Of a DNA stretch of 64,000 nt, positions 45,301 through 54,884 are shown piece after piece; position 1 is the first letter of the stretch, and every line of letters begins with the position of its first letter. Source of the stretch: Muscardinus avellanarius (lineage: Eukaryota > Chordata > Mammalia > Rodentia > Gliridae); contig OY726573.1 of NCBI GenBank assembly GCA_963383645.1, forward strand, positions 17,200,158 through 17,264,157, given 5' to 3'. Both the position numbers and the translations under genes were made by a program. The notes below the pieces were generated by a model, which saw only the letters and a list, made by a program, of their open reading frames with translations, did not search any database and was not told the DNA's origin.

Positions 45301-47017
45301 GCCCTGCCTCTGCCCCGCTCCTGGGCTCACCTGCCCCGCTCCTGGGCTCACCTGTGCCCTCGGGGATGCTCAGGACAGCGTGGCCCTGCACCCAGCGGTA
45401 ACAGGGGAACCTGTACTCGGCCCCTCCATCCCCCGGGCCCTGCACGGAGATCCAGTTGCAGAACCAGGCGTCGTCCTGCAGGAGGTGCCATTTGCGCAGC
45501 TTCACAAACAGCAGCGACCCGAGGTACTCGGCCACGTCCACCTGGAATTCCTGCTCCTGGGGGACCACGGAGGCTCAGCATCAGAGGGGCGGTGGGGGGG
45601 CGGGGCGCTCGGGCGGCCCCGCTGCCCTCCCCCACGCCCTATTGCAGGGTCTAGGAGACAGGGGCCCTGGGGCGGTGGCCCAGCCTGGTTCTGGGTGGTC
45701 TGGCGCCTCGGCCCAGAGCGAGCCCTGGGACGGAAGAGGGCGGTGCTCGCCTCGCTCCAGCGCCCCCTCCTGCAGTCTCGGGGGCTCTGCACGCTGCCCT
45801 GTGACCACTGCAGCTCACCGGGAGTGGGAGGCGCTGCGGGCCCAGACCTGGAGGGAGCGGAGCACCAGGCAGAGGCCGGGGAGCAGAGGGGAAGGGAGCG
45901 CAGCGGCCTGGCCTGGAGCCCAGAGCGCGCCCGGGTGGGAGGCTGTGGGCCCGAGGCTTCGGCCAGGGCTTTGGATTTGGTCCTGGGAGCAGGCAGGAGC
46001 CATGCAAAGGTTTTAAGGCTAGTGATGTCCTGCGGATGGAGAAGTGCTCTGGCTTCTGAGGGTGCAGAGCAGAGGCGGGGAGGGTGAAGCTGGGCAGCAG
46101 GGGTTGGAGGACTTCGGGTCCCTGGCAGAGCTGCGCAGGGGATGGGAAGGGGCGCTGGCTCAACGGAGGCAGAGACAGAGGAGGCACAAGATGCCTGGGA
46201 GAGGAGAGGCTGGGAGGGGACACGGGGCCTTCTGCATGCTCCTTTGCAGTGTCTGCTGCGGGGCACAGCTGGATATGGGGTCTGGGGGAAACCTGGACGG
46301 GCAATGTAAATTTGAGGCCAGTGGCAGAAAAAGTAACAGGACCAGGTAAAACACCAGGTAGACAGAGTATTGAGAAGATGACTAGCTCAGACGGTCCTAT
46401 GTCCTCCCCTGGTTCCACCTCACCCCAGGGGATAAGGCCCCAAATCAGAGATCCAGCAACTGTGGACAAGATTGGAAACAGCAGCTCTTATTTTCAGTGA
46501 TGCTGGGATTGAACCCAAGGGCATTCTCCCTCCAAGTTACATATTCTGGGATAGTGAGCCTGTCTCAAAATAAAAATTAAATCAGGCTGGGGCTTATGGG
46601 GAGTGGCTTAGAGGTAAAATTCTCCTGTTTTCAATCCCCAGTATCAAAAGAACAAAAAAGCAGAGCCGCTCTGGTGACCTCCAGGCTTGGTGAGATCTGC
46701 GGGCTGAGGGAGTGCAGGAGTATTCCCTCGATTGCCAGGAGGCCAGGCGGCAGGACAGCCACCCAGTGCTCTCTGAGGTCTGGGAGGATTTGCAGGGCGG
46801 GCTGGGGCGCATCTCCTCCCAGATGTGTGATGGTTGATGGTGTGGGTCTGGGGTGCAGCACCCCAGACCACTAGGTGAAGCTCACCTGGGCCCAGAAGGG
46901 CCGGAGCGCCCCGAGCGCCGCCTCCCCGTGCTCACCGACCAACCACAGCTGCACCTGGTTCTTGGAGCCCGCGAAGATGGAGGCCCCGGTGGACACGCGG
47001 ATGCGGTAGACACCCAT
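37069..47017 (-). CDS. ALOX15: Arachidonate 12/15-lipoxygenase (14 exons)
   Basis: Lipid dioxygenase acting on free and esterified polyunsaturated fatty acids. Exons in transcript order: 47017-46886, 45556-45352, 44695-44614, 44542-44420, 44321-44218, 44028-43868, 42930-42787, 41812-41603, 40037-39951, 39847-39678, 39118-38997, 37727-37627, 37508-37341, 37248-37069. All GT-AG and in phase: 662 residues, the human length. The PLAT domain is about 1-112. Iron ligands are His360, His365, His540, His544 and Ile662; His at the fourth position separates it from ALOX12. Ala403 predicts S products. Phe352 is kept, but the volume pair is Val417-Val418 (human Ile-Met), which favours 12-lipoxygenation. 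The end of exon 1 ('GALRPFWAQ') differs from the usual family sequence. Start [11 protein letters not shown] is family-typical. Confidence 0.97.
37818..38480. mobile_element. SINE cluster in ALOX15 intron 11
   Basis: Sense SINE (about 37818-37985), a sense B1 piece (about 38027-38130), a complete antisense SINE (about 38150-38357) and an antisense B1 half (about 38358-38478). A short sense ID-like half follows at about 38525-38582. Confidence 0.75.
39247..39420. repeat. (TCC)n microsatellite in ALOX15 intron 10
   Basis: About 170 bp of TCC repeats with interspersed CTCC units. It encodes homopolymer-like open frames (Ser, Leu, Pro or Glu) that are not genes. Confidence 0.95.
39428..39625 (-). 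mobile_element. B1-ID SINE in ALOX15 intron 10
   Basis: Complete antisense dimer next to the TCC repeat, ending 'ccaccgcacccctcat' only about 50 bp from exon 10. Confidence 0.8.
40375..41262 (-). mobile_element. Two SINEs and (TG)n in ALOX15 intron 8
   Basis: Antisense SINE at about 40375-40520 (B1 half truncated). Second antisense SINE at about 41067-41262, preceded by a (TG)n run at 41023-41065. The 40521-41020 interval shows nothing recognisable. Confidence 0.75.
42088..42478. mobile_element. SINEs in ALOX15 intron 7
   Basis: Sense dimer (about 42088-42282) with an A25 tail leading into (AT)n (to about 42327), then an antisense B1 half (about 42365-42478). Confidence 0.78.
43037..43567 (-). 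mobile_element. SINE cluster in ALOX15 intron 6
   Basis: Antisense ID half (about 43037-43105), a complete antisense dimer (about 43150-43355) and another antisense dimer (about 43390-43567). Confidence 0.78.
44850..45240 (-). mobile_element. Two SINEs in ALOX15 intron 2
   Basis: Antisense SINEs at about 44855-45012 and 45065-45236, each with an ID and a B1 part. The first has a shortened ID half. Confidence 0.75.
45313..45354 (-). repeat. ALOX15: 21-bp tandem duplication making two splice donors
   Basis: A perfect 21-bp duplication (45313-45333 and 45334-45354) that includes the exon 2 donor. On the - strand each copy offers CAG or ACAG followed by GTGAGCC. The upstream donor matches the normal family exon end; the second lies 21 nt downstream and would add seven codons in frame with no stop. 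Confidence 0.85.
45557..46885 (-). other. ALOX15: ALOX15 intron 1
   Basis: GC-rich in its 3' half and unusually long among this gene's introns. ID-like halves occur at about 46497-46555 (antisense) and 46585-46650 (sense). The remainder holds no recognised element; long open frames here reflect high GC. Confidence 0.6.
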
Positions 47018-47039
47018 CTTGCCCAAAGAAGTCTTGCGT

Positions 47040-47110
47040 CTTGTGAGAGGCAGAGGGTTGACGGTAAATAAAGGAGCTAGAGACCCCGCCCTCTCCAAGT
47101 CCCTCTTGGG
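47040..47110 (-). promoter_or_regulatory. ALOX15: Candidate ALOX15 core promoter
   Basis: On the - strand, a GC box in 'gagggcggggtctc' is followed by a TATA-like 'ctttatttacc' about 50 bp before the start codon. This would leave a very short 5'UTR. Inferred from spacing only. Confidence 0.35.
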
Positions 47111-47339
47111 GTCAGGTGTAGGTGGCCTGTCCTTTGTCAACACCGCCTGGTGGTGCCAAAGGCCCTACTACAGCAGCCCCAAGCTGGGCCCCAATCCAGA
47201 AAGGCGGGGCCCTGCCTGGCGGGGGCCAGGGAGAAAGCCTTTAACTTGGTGGGAGGAGGACAGAGGGGGAAGCAGAGGAGGATTGGAGCAGAAAATATGC
47301 AAGAAGAACTCAATACCGGGCCCAGCAAAAGATGTGCAG

Positions 47340-47820
47340 GGCGTGGTGGCTGCACTAATATCAGGACTTTGGGAGGCTGACAGGACAGGAGGATCGCAGG
47401 TTCACAGCCAGCCTCAGCTAGTTAGTGAGGTCCTCCTCAACTTAGTGAGACCTGTTTCAAAATAAAGAATTTAAAATAGGGCTGGAGGTATAGCCCCGAA
47501 GTAGAATGCCCCTGGGTTCAATGCGAAGTACCACAAAAATAAATAAACAAATAAAATAGGGTTGGGAGCCAGGCGTGGTGGCACACACTTGTAATCCCCG
47601 CGCTTGGGAGGCTGAGACAGGAGGATCACACAGGTTCGAAACCAGCCTCAGCTACTTAGTGAGACCGTTTCCAAATAAAATAGAAAATAGGTGTGGGAGT
47701 ATACCCCAGAGGTAGAAAGCCCCTGGGTTCCACCCCCATTACCACTAAAATATAAAATAAAATAGGGCTGGGCTGTAGCTCAACTCAGTGGAGAATGCCT
47801 CTGGGTACAATCATCAGTAA
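47340..47820 (+). mobile_element. SINE cluster
   Basis: Two complete sense dimers (about 47340-47540 and 47572-47745) and a lone ID half (about 47762-47822). The second dimer belongs to the 'ggtgtgggagtataccccag' (type II) subfamily. Confidence 0.8.
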
Positions 47821-47919
47821 CACACACACACACATCCTGAGTGAGAGAAGCGTACCCCAGAGGGCAAACCTGTGATGAGGGGAGCAAGCCTGAGTGTCTG
47901 GGAAGGATCCCATTACCTG

Positions 47920-47921
<2 letters not shown>

Positions 47922-47968
<47 letters not shown>
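47922..47968. repeat. (AC)n microsatellite
   Basis: About 23 AC units; a shorter (AC)n is at 47821-47834. Confidence 0.95.
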
Positions 47969-47971
<3 letters not shown>

Positions 47972-48159
47972 ACTTCACCCAAAGGAAATGCTGGAGTGTA
48001 TAGGAGAAAGCAAAGTGGGTGAGGACCCACAGTCTTCTCCAGCATTTGAAGAAGGTACAGTTGAGCTGCAGAATTATTTCAGCCAGCTTTGCACTCTCTG
48101 CCTTCCCTGTGTCAGCCTTTGGGCTCAGTCCTTTTGAGCTTAAAGCCTCTGCCTCACCA

Positions 48160-48904
48160 GGCATGGTGGAGTACACCTGTAACCCCAGTCCTTGGGAGGC
48201 TGAGACAGAAGGATCACAAGTTCCAGGCCAACTTCAGCAACTTAGCAAAAAAGAAAACATCCCCCAAAAGACTGCAGTGAGCTGGAAACGCTCTCAAAAG
48301 CACCCTCCACTTTCAGGAATGCCCCCAAACAAGAAGCATGCAGAGTCTTTCCATGGGCTTGTCATTTTGTGTCAGGTGCAGGACCTGCCACAAAACAGGC
48401 GTTCTGGACATATAAATCTGAATTCATTAAGAAATGCGCCTTTAAGCTGGGTGTGGTGATTCTATAACTCAGTGAGACCCTGTTTCAAAATAACTTAGAG
48501 GAGCCGGGCGTGATGGCGCATACTTGTAATCCCCGCACGTGGGAGGCTGAGACAGGAGGATCGTGCAGGTTCGAAGCCAGCCTCAACTGGCTTAAGAGAC
48601 CCTGTTTCCAAATAAAATATAAAGCAGGTCTGGGAGTGTAGCCCAGAGGTAGAAGGCCCCTAGTTTCCATCCCCAGTACCACCAACATAATAATAATAAT
48701 AACTTAGAGGAACTGGGCATGGTGGCATATGTTTGTAATCCCAGCATTTGGGAGGCTGAGACAGGAGGATCGCAGATTCACGGATAGCCTCGGCTACTTA
48801 GGCCCTTTGCAACTCAGTGAGACCCTGTTTCAAAATAAAGAATAAAAAGTAGGGCTAGGGGTGTCGCTTGGAGGTAGAATGCCCCTAGTTCAACCCCTAG
48901 TACT

Positions 48905-48962
<58 letters not shown>
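48160..48962 (+). mobile_element. SINE cluster with (AC)n tail
   Basis: Sense B1 half (about 48160-48255), a complete type II dimer (about 48502-48688), and a complete type I dimer (about 48712-48907) whose tail runs into (AC)n at 48908-48962. Confidence 0.8.
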
Positions 48963-48964
<2 letters not shown>

Positions 48965-49187
48965 TTTATTAAACAGCTGAGCGCAGGTGTCTCCTGATGG
49001 ATTCCCTTCTCTAGGAGAGCCTGGGAAGCTGGACAGACTGGTCTGTCCTCTCAGGAGAAAAGGAGAAGATAGCTTCTCCTGTCTGCTCAGGTGAGAGTCT
49101 AGCAATACACCTGAAGCCCAGCATATGATGCCTCCATCAGGCATGAAGTTCAGCCTTGGCGGACCTGCACATGTGTGCGCACAAGTG

Positions 49188-49189
<2 letters not shown>

Positions 49190-49224
<35 letters not shown>

Positions 49225-49800
49225 TTTTTAAAGGGTTGGGTAGCTATGTGTGGTGGCACACATCTGTAATCCCAGTACTTGGGAGGCTGAGACAGGAGGA
49301 TCATAGATTCAAAGCCAGAGTAGACAAAAAGTGAGGCTTTCCACAACTTAGTGAGACTTAGTAAAACTAAAAAGGGCTGGGGGTATAGCCCGGAGGTAGA
49401 AAGCCCCTGGCTTCCACCCCCAGTACCACCAACAAAAAAAAAAAATAGGGCTGGGGGTGTAGCTCAGAGGTAGAAGTCCCCTGGGTTCAATTCTCAATAC
49501 CACAAAAAATAAAAACAATAAAAATAAAGGTTTGGGGTTAAAGCTAGACGTGGTGGTATGCATTTATAATCCTAGTATGTAGGAGGCTGAGACAGGAAAA
49601 TCGCAGGCTTGAGCTTCAGTAAGTAGTGAGACTCCCATCAACCTAGCAAGACCCTGTTTCCAAATAAGAAATAAAATCAGTCTAGGAGTGTAGCTCAGAG
49701 GTAGAATGCCTCTGGATTCAATTTTCAGTACCACACACACAGAAAGTTTTGGGGGTGAAGCTTGAAGGTAGAATGCCCCTAGGTTTTATCCCTGGTGCCT
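49190..49800 (+). mobile_element. (AC)n and SINE cluster
   Basis: (AC)n at 49192-49222, then a sense dimer (about 49240-49440), an ID half (about 49447-49512), another sense dimer (about 49545-49735) and a further ID half (about 49745-49800). Confidence 0.78.
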
Positions 49801-50419
49801 CAAAAATGAAATTCAGAAAAACCAATATATTATAAAGTTGTCATCCTTAGCTATGACACAAACCCTATAATTTTCCTACAGATAAAAAGTGTGATTGACG
49901 AGTTGGGAAGATATGGAGCAACCACTCTGTATGGCTGTGGGTGACCCCAGTGAGGTGAGGTAGAGAGGTGAAACCCTCCTCCCTTTCCAAGTAGGAATGT
50001 CTACTGCCATCCTGTGTCCACCCCTCCTTTGTATGTTGGAGGGAGGGAGCCGACTTCCCCTTGAGTTTATCAGTCTTCAGGAGGAAGGACTTGTACTTGT
50101 GGCCTGTACTTAATGAAACACACGTGAGGAAATCTCATCTACACATGAAACAGACTTGAATGGTGAAATGCTGGGCTTCAAGCTGATTTTATAATCATAT
50201 TAAACTTTGGGGGGTCTTGAGAATTGAGTATATTTTGCACATGAGATAAATATAAATCATTGAGAATGAGAGGGCATTCTGGTGGTAAGCAGTCTTCAAA
50301 ATAGCACCCAAATATGCCTACCTTATAATGTGCATAGCATTATGACAGTCTTATAGACTTTTGTGGGGGGGGGGTACTGGGGTTGAATCCAGAGACCCCA
50401 GTTATTTTTTTTTATTTTA
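49801..50419. other. No gene recognised
   Basis: AT-rich unique-looking sequence. A short antisense ID relic ('gggtactggggttgaatcca') lies near 50370-50400. Confidence 0.35.
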
Positions 50420-50704
50420 TTTCCAGACTTCCCAAACCAAGTCATGAGAGCCAGAAGGGCTTGGAGGAACATATTCCAAACTCTGAAAGAAAACAACTTC
50501 CAGCCAAAAATTTCCTACCCAGCAAAACTTTCTATCAAATTAGATGGAGAAATAAAAACCTTCCATGACAAACAGAAACTGAAGGAATTTATGTCTTCAA
50601 AACCAGCACTAGAGAAAATACTCAAAGAGATTAACTACAAAGAAGAAATAGGTAATATACACCAGAACCAGAGAAACAAGAGTTTCCATCCAACAGACAA
50701 CTAA
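50420..50704 (+). pseudogene. LINE-1 ORF1 C-terminal fragment
   Basis: Sense copy of the ORF1p C-terminal domain ('QVMRARRAWRNIFQTLKENN', 'AKLSIKLDGEIKTFHDKQKL'), closely similar to the ORF1 end at 25358-25723. It ends with a stop at 50704. It is an isolated fragment from the same LINE-1 lineage. Confidence 0.88.
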
Positions 50705-50879
50705 GATTAGTTATCTGTGGAGATTCATTATTTATGTTAGTCTTTTACCTATCTCTAAAGGGTATTGTTTGCCTTTATTGTTGTTAATTTTTAGGATTTC
50801 TAGTTGGAATATTAATATACCTTCAGATATAGCAACTGGAAATATTTTATCCCATTCTATTAGTAACTGTTAACTCTGT

Positions 50880-51470
50880 TTACGTTGTCTTTGGATATAC
50901 AATTTTTTTATTTTTTTATTTTTTAGGGAGTCTGTATACTCCTCTGTTGCCTGTGCCATTGAAATCATATCCTAGAAATCACTACCAATTTCAATGTTGT
51001 GAGGTTTTATGACCCAGATTTTCTTCTAAAAGTTCATAGTCTTAAGATTTATATTTAGGTCTTTTATCTATTTTGAGTTAATATTTGTATATGGTGTTAG
51101 GTAAGGGTCCAATTTTATTCTTTTTCATGTAATTATTATTTTTCAACAATATTTAGTTAAAAGATTATTATTTCCTCCACCAAATGTTCTTGGAAACCTT
51201 GTCAAAAATAACTTGACAATATATGGAAGAATTTAGCTCTAGGCTTGTATTTAACTCCAATGGTTTATATATCTGCCTTTAGAACAGTACTACACTGTTT
51301 CAATTACTGTAGCTTTATATGGTTTGAAATCAGAAAATATACATTTCCTAGCTTTGTTCTATTTCGAGATCGTTTTGGGTATCTAGAGTCCATAATCCTC
51401 ATTAGGATAGATATTTTCTAAAAAATAAGTAAATAAATGTATGATAGTTTCAAAAAAAGAAAAAAATTAT
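50880..51470 (-). mobile_element. Older LINE-1 ORF2 fragment
   Basis: Antisense ORF2 landmarks: 'ttgagttaatatttgtatat', 'ggtgttaggtaagggtccaa', 'cttgtcaaaaataacttgac', 'acagtactacactgtttcaa'. It is more diverged than the copy at 20-30 kb. Confidence 0.72.
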
Positions 51471-51599
51471 CTGGTAAGAAAGAAAGCAAAAAGAAATATT
51501 GAAATGCTATCTTTAAGTCATCAAAAGCTTGGTATCAGACAAATGAAACTATTATGTGAGATTATCATTTTTAATTTTGGATAAATTGCTATAATACTA

Positions 51600-51775
51600 G
51601 ATGTCAACCACTAAGCCAAGCATGGGAGGGAGGGATGGGGAGAGAATGGGGTGGGGATCGGGTGGGGGCTGACTGGGCGATGTGTGCATGTATGTCTACA
51701 AAAGTCTTTTTGTATCCCACTATGATGTATGAATACAGTGCACCAATAAAAAATAAAAAATTAAAAAAAGAAAGC
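51600..51775 (+). mobile_element. LINE-1 3'UTR end with A-rich tail
   Basis: Sense counterpart of the 20395-20530 3'UTR: 'gccaagcatgggagggaggg', G-rich block, 'gtgcaccaataaaaaataaa'. It may be the 3' end of the same insertion as the ORF1 fragment at 50420, with rearrangement between. Confidence 0.8.
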
Positions 51776-51816
51776 TGTTTAAAATTCTCAGTAACTTTAT
51801 TATTTTATTGACTTTT

Positions 51817-52260
51817 CTTTTTTGTGGTACTAGGGATTGAAGCCAGGGGCATTCTACCTCTGAGCTACACCCAACTCTATTTTATTTTTTTATTTGCAAA
51901 CAGCGTCTCACTAAGTTGCTGAGAATCTCTCTAAATTGCTGAGGCTGGCCATAAACCTGTGATCCTCCTGTCTCGGCCTCCCAAGTACTGAGATTAAAAG
52001 CATGTGCTACTACGCCCGGCTCTCAGCCACTTTATTTACTTATTTATTTTGGTGGTACTGAGGGTGAAACCCAGGGGCTTTTCTACCTCTGGGCTATACT
52101 CCCAGACCTATTTTATATTTTATTTCAAAACAGGGTCTCACTAAGTTGCTGAGAGCCTCACTCAGTAGATGAGGCTGGCTTCAAACCTGTGTGATCCTCC
52201 TGTCTCAGCCTCCCAAGTGCTGGGATTACAAGCCTGCACTACCACGCCCGCCCCACTCTC
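51817..52260 (-). mobile_element. Two antisense B1-ID SINEs
   Basis: Complete dimers at about 51817-52022 and 52048-52256, both ending in 'acgcccg' heads. Confidence 0.85.
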
Positions 52261-52344
52261 AGTCACTTTAGAGGACTAATGATGTCAAAATTAAAAAACG
52301 GTTTCTTGAAAGAGATCAAATGGAGGGTGTTTTCAGAAATATAA

Positions 52345-52408
52345 TTTAGCCAGACATGGTGGTGCAAGCCTATAATCCCAGCACTTGGGAGGCTGAGGCA
52401 GGAGGATT
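52345..52408 (+). mobile_element. B1 SINE head cut by LTR insertion
   Basis: Sense B1 left arm ('agccagacatggtggtgcaa') stops at 'gcaggaggatt', directly where the LTR terminus TGTTAGGGTC begins. Confidence 0.65.
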
Positions 52409-52986
52409 TGTTAGGGTCCGAGAGATGCCCCCACCCCAAATAACAGAGAACTCACCAGAGGATGCAAACCACAGGCAGAGTTTAGTGCAGCGCAGCAGAA
52501 TCTGGCATGCCAGGGTCCATCTTTCACAAGCACGCAGGCAGGTGGTCAGAGCAGGGGATCTCGAGCACATTCCAGGCTTTACATTTATAGCCCCAGAAGG
52601 GGCGGTTACATATGTCATAGCCCACCAGAAAGTAGGATACAGCCAATAGAATAAAAAGGTAAATGGGTACAGCCAATAATTTTAAAGAAAGCGCATCACA
52701 CATTTGAATCACAGCAAATAGATTTAAAGGTCAGCATCCCTACATCACAGCCCGCCCAAGAGTGGCTATCTCTCTTATGCAGGGTATGTGCTTGGTTACT
52801 ATGGTGACCTCTTAGGCAGGGCCGTAAAAGCCAGATGTTTACTTATAGATAAGGTTGTGGCAGGCTTAGAACTCACTTTAAAGAAAAATATTTTTACACT
52901 TCAAAAACAATTCCTAACATCAAAACAAGTCACTCTTAATATCAAAACAATTTTTAGAACATCAAAACAATTCTAACTTCAAAACA
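52409..52986 (-). mobile_element. Solo LTR (ERVK-like), antisense
   Basis: On the - strand: TATA-like 'ggctataaatgtaaagcc' and then a terminus 'tctcggaccctaaca'. The 5' part has repeated 'ttgttttgatgtt' blocks. No internal retroviral sequence adjoins. The 5' boundary (near 52986) is approximate. Confidence 0.6.
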
Positions 52987-52994
52987 AGTAAGGA

Positions 52995-53275
52995 ATGCCA
53001 GGCGTTGTGGTGCACGCTTGTAATCCCTGCGCTTGGGAGGCTGAGACAGGAGGATCACACGGGTTCGAAGCCAGCCTAGCTACTTAGTGAGGCTCTCAGC
53101 AACTTAGTGAGACCCTGTTTCCAAATAAAATATTAAAAAGGTCTGGAAGTATAGCCCGGAGGTAGAAAGCCTCTGGGTTCCACCCCTAGTACCACCAGAA
53201 TAAAATAAAATAAAATATGCCTGGGAGTATAGCCTGGAGGTAGAAAAGCCCCTGTACCCCAGTACCACAAAAATA
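52995..53275 (+). mobile_element. B1-ID SINE plus extra ID half
   Basis: Complete type II dimer (about 52995-53207) followed by a second ID half (about 53216-53275). Confidence 0.8.
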
Positions 53276-53579
53276 AATTTTAAAAAGGATGACTTAGAAG
53301 AGGAAACTAAGATCCTAGAGGTGAAACAGGACCACAGAGAACTCACAGGAAATAGAACAGACCCCTAGTCAAGGGGCTGTGCGTGAGAAACCCCCAGCGT
53401 GAGGCCCTGGACTCTGCACAGACCCGTTACTGGAATGACTGGGGAGGGACTGCATGTACTTTGCTGTGGGAGGAATGTGGCTTGTGGTCAGAGGATGGCT
53501 TGGCTGACCACATTCCAGACATGACCACATCCCACCTACTATTCCAAAACACCAGCACTCCTACTACCCCCCCCTTTTT
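53276..53579. other. No feature recognised
   Basis: Short unique-looking stretch without gene signals. Confidence 0.3.
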
Positions 53580-53956
53580 TTCTATTTTTTTGTGGCAATG
53601 GGGATTAGACCCAGGGACATTCTACCTCTGAGCTACACCCCCAGTCATATTTTATTTTCTATTTGGAAACAGGGTCTAAGTTGCAGGGGACCTAATTAAG
53701 TGGCCAAGGCTGGCCTTGAACCTGCAATCCTCTGTCTCAGAGGATTGGGATTAAAGGCATGCACCACCATGCCTGGCTTATTTTCTTTCTTTGTACTTTG
53801 AACCTCCACACGTTTTAATTTTTTATTTTAAAATGGGGTCTCACTAAGTTACTGAGAGCTTCACTACCTTGCCAAGGCTGTCCTTGAAACTGTGATCCTC
53901 ATCTCTCTCAAGTACTGGAGTAAAGACATATACAATGACACCCGGCTCAATGGCCA

Positions 53957-54008
<52 letters not shown>

Positions 54009-54045
54009 CAGTTCTGGAAATGGAACCCAGGGGCATTCAACTTCC
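53580..54045 (-). mobile_element. Antisense SINEs around (TG)n
   Basis: Complete dimer (about 53582-53780), a B1 half (about 53815-53946), (TG)n at about 53958-54006, then an antisense ID piece (about 54008-54047). Confidence 0.78.
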
Positions 54046-54127
54046 AAGCTGATAGGTCAGTTCCCCATCCCCTCCCCCCACGTAACCCCTCAGTGGGGAC
54101 AGGAGGCAGAACCCTGGAAGCCAGAAG

Positions 54128-54440
54128 TGTTGATATCGTGAGACTCCAGGTGTCACAAGACTCCAAACATGGCAAGACAGACTTCAGAGGTTGCGAGACT
54201 ACAGATGTCGCAAGAGAATCGGCATGTCTATAAAACATCGATGCTTCCACTCCGCCATGTGACTCAGCTGGCCAATTGGGACTAAGTGCGACTTTTCAAA
54301 CACGGGGCTTGTTGGTCCTTTCCCCCACGGCCTGCTGACTCCTCAAGGATGCCGGGTCCGAATAAAGCAGCAGCTTTTGATGACCTGGCTGGTATTTTAC
54401 CTCCTTCGCAACTCCCTAGCTCCATCTTCAACATTTCACA
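54128..54440 (+). mobile_element. Solo LTR (tentative)
   Basis: Contains 'gtctataaaacatcg' (about 54228) and 'gtccgaataaagcagcagc' (about 54356), followed by a U5-like end 'caacatttca'. The upstream part has 20-25-bp repeats ('caagactcc', 'gcgagactac', 'gtcgcaaga'), reminiscent of U3 enhancer repeats. Target duplication not found. Confidence 0.6.
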
Positions 54441-54444
54441 AGCT

Positions 54445-54862
54445 ACACCCCCTGCCCTATTTTTTATTCTTTAATTTGAAACAGGGTCTCACTAAGTTAC
54501 AGAGGTCCTCACCAAGCAGCTGAGGCTGTCAGTGAACTGTGATCCTCCTGTCTCAGCCTCCCGAATGCTGGGATTACAAGCATGTGCCACCATATCCGGC
54601 TCAATGGCCTATATTATATAACAGAAGACAGTCTATTTTTTTGTTATTGTTATTTGTCTGGTACTAGGAATTGAACCTAGAGGCATTCTGCCTCCAAGCC
54701 ACATCCCCAACCAGATCTTACTTCTTTATTTGAAAACAGGGTTTCATTAGGTTTCTGAGAGCCTCCCTATAGATGATCAAGGCTGACCTGTGATCATCCT
54801 ATCTCAGCCTTCCCAAGTACTGGGATTTGAAAGGTGTACCACCATGCCCAGTGACAATCTAG
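54445..54862 (-). mobile_element. Two antisense B1-ID SINEs
   Basis: One at about 54441-54602 (ID half reduced) and one complete at about 54650-54856. Confidence 0.78.
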
Positions 54863-54884
54863 CTTTAAAAATTATTACATGGAG

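Noticed and set aside
45502..46469. Antisense and sense open frames of 186-290 codons in ALOX15 intron 1
   Set aside because: GC-rich intronic sequence. No domain, no splice-consistent extension, and no family resemblance.
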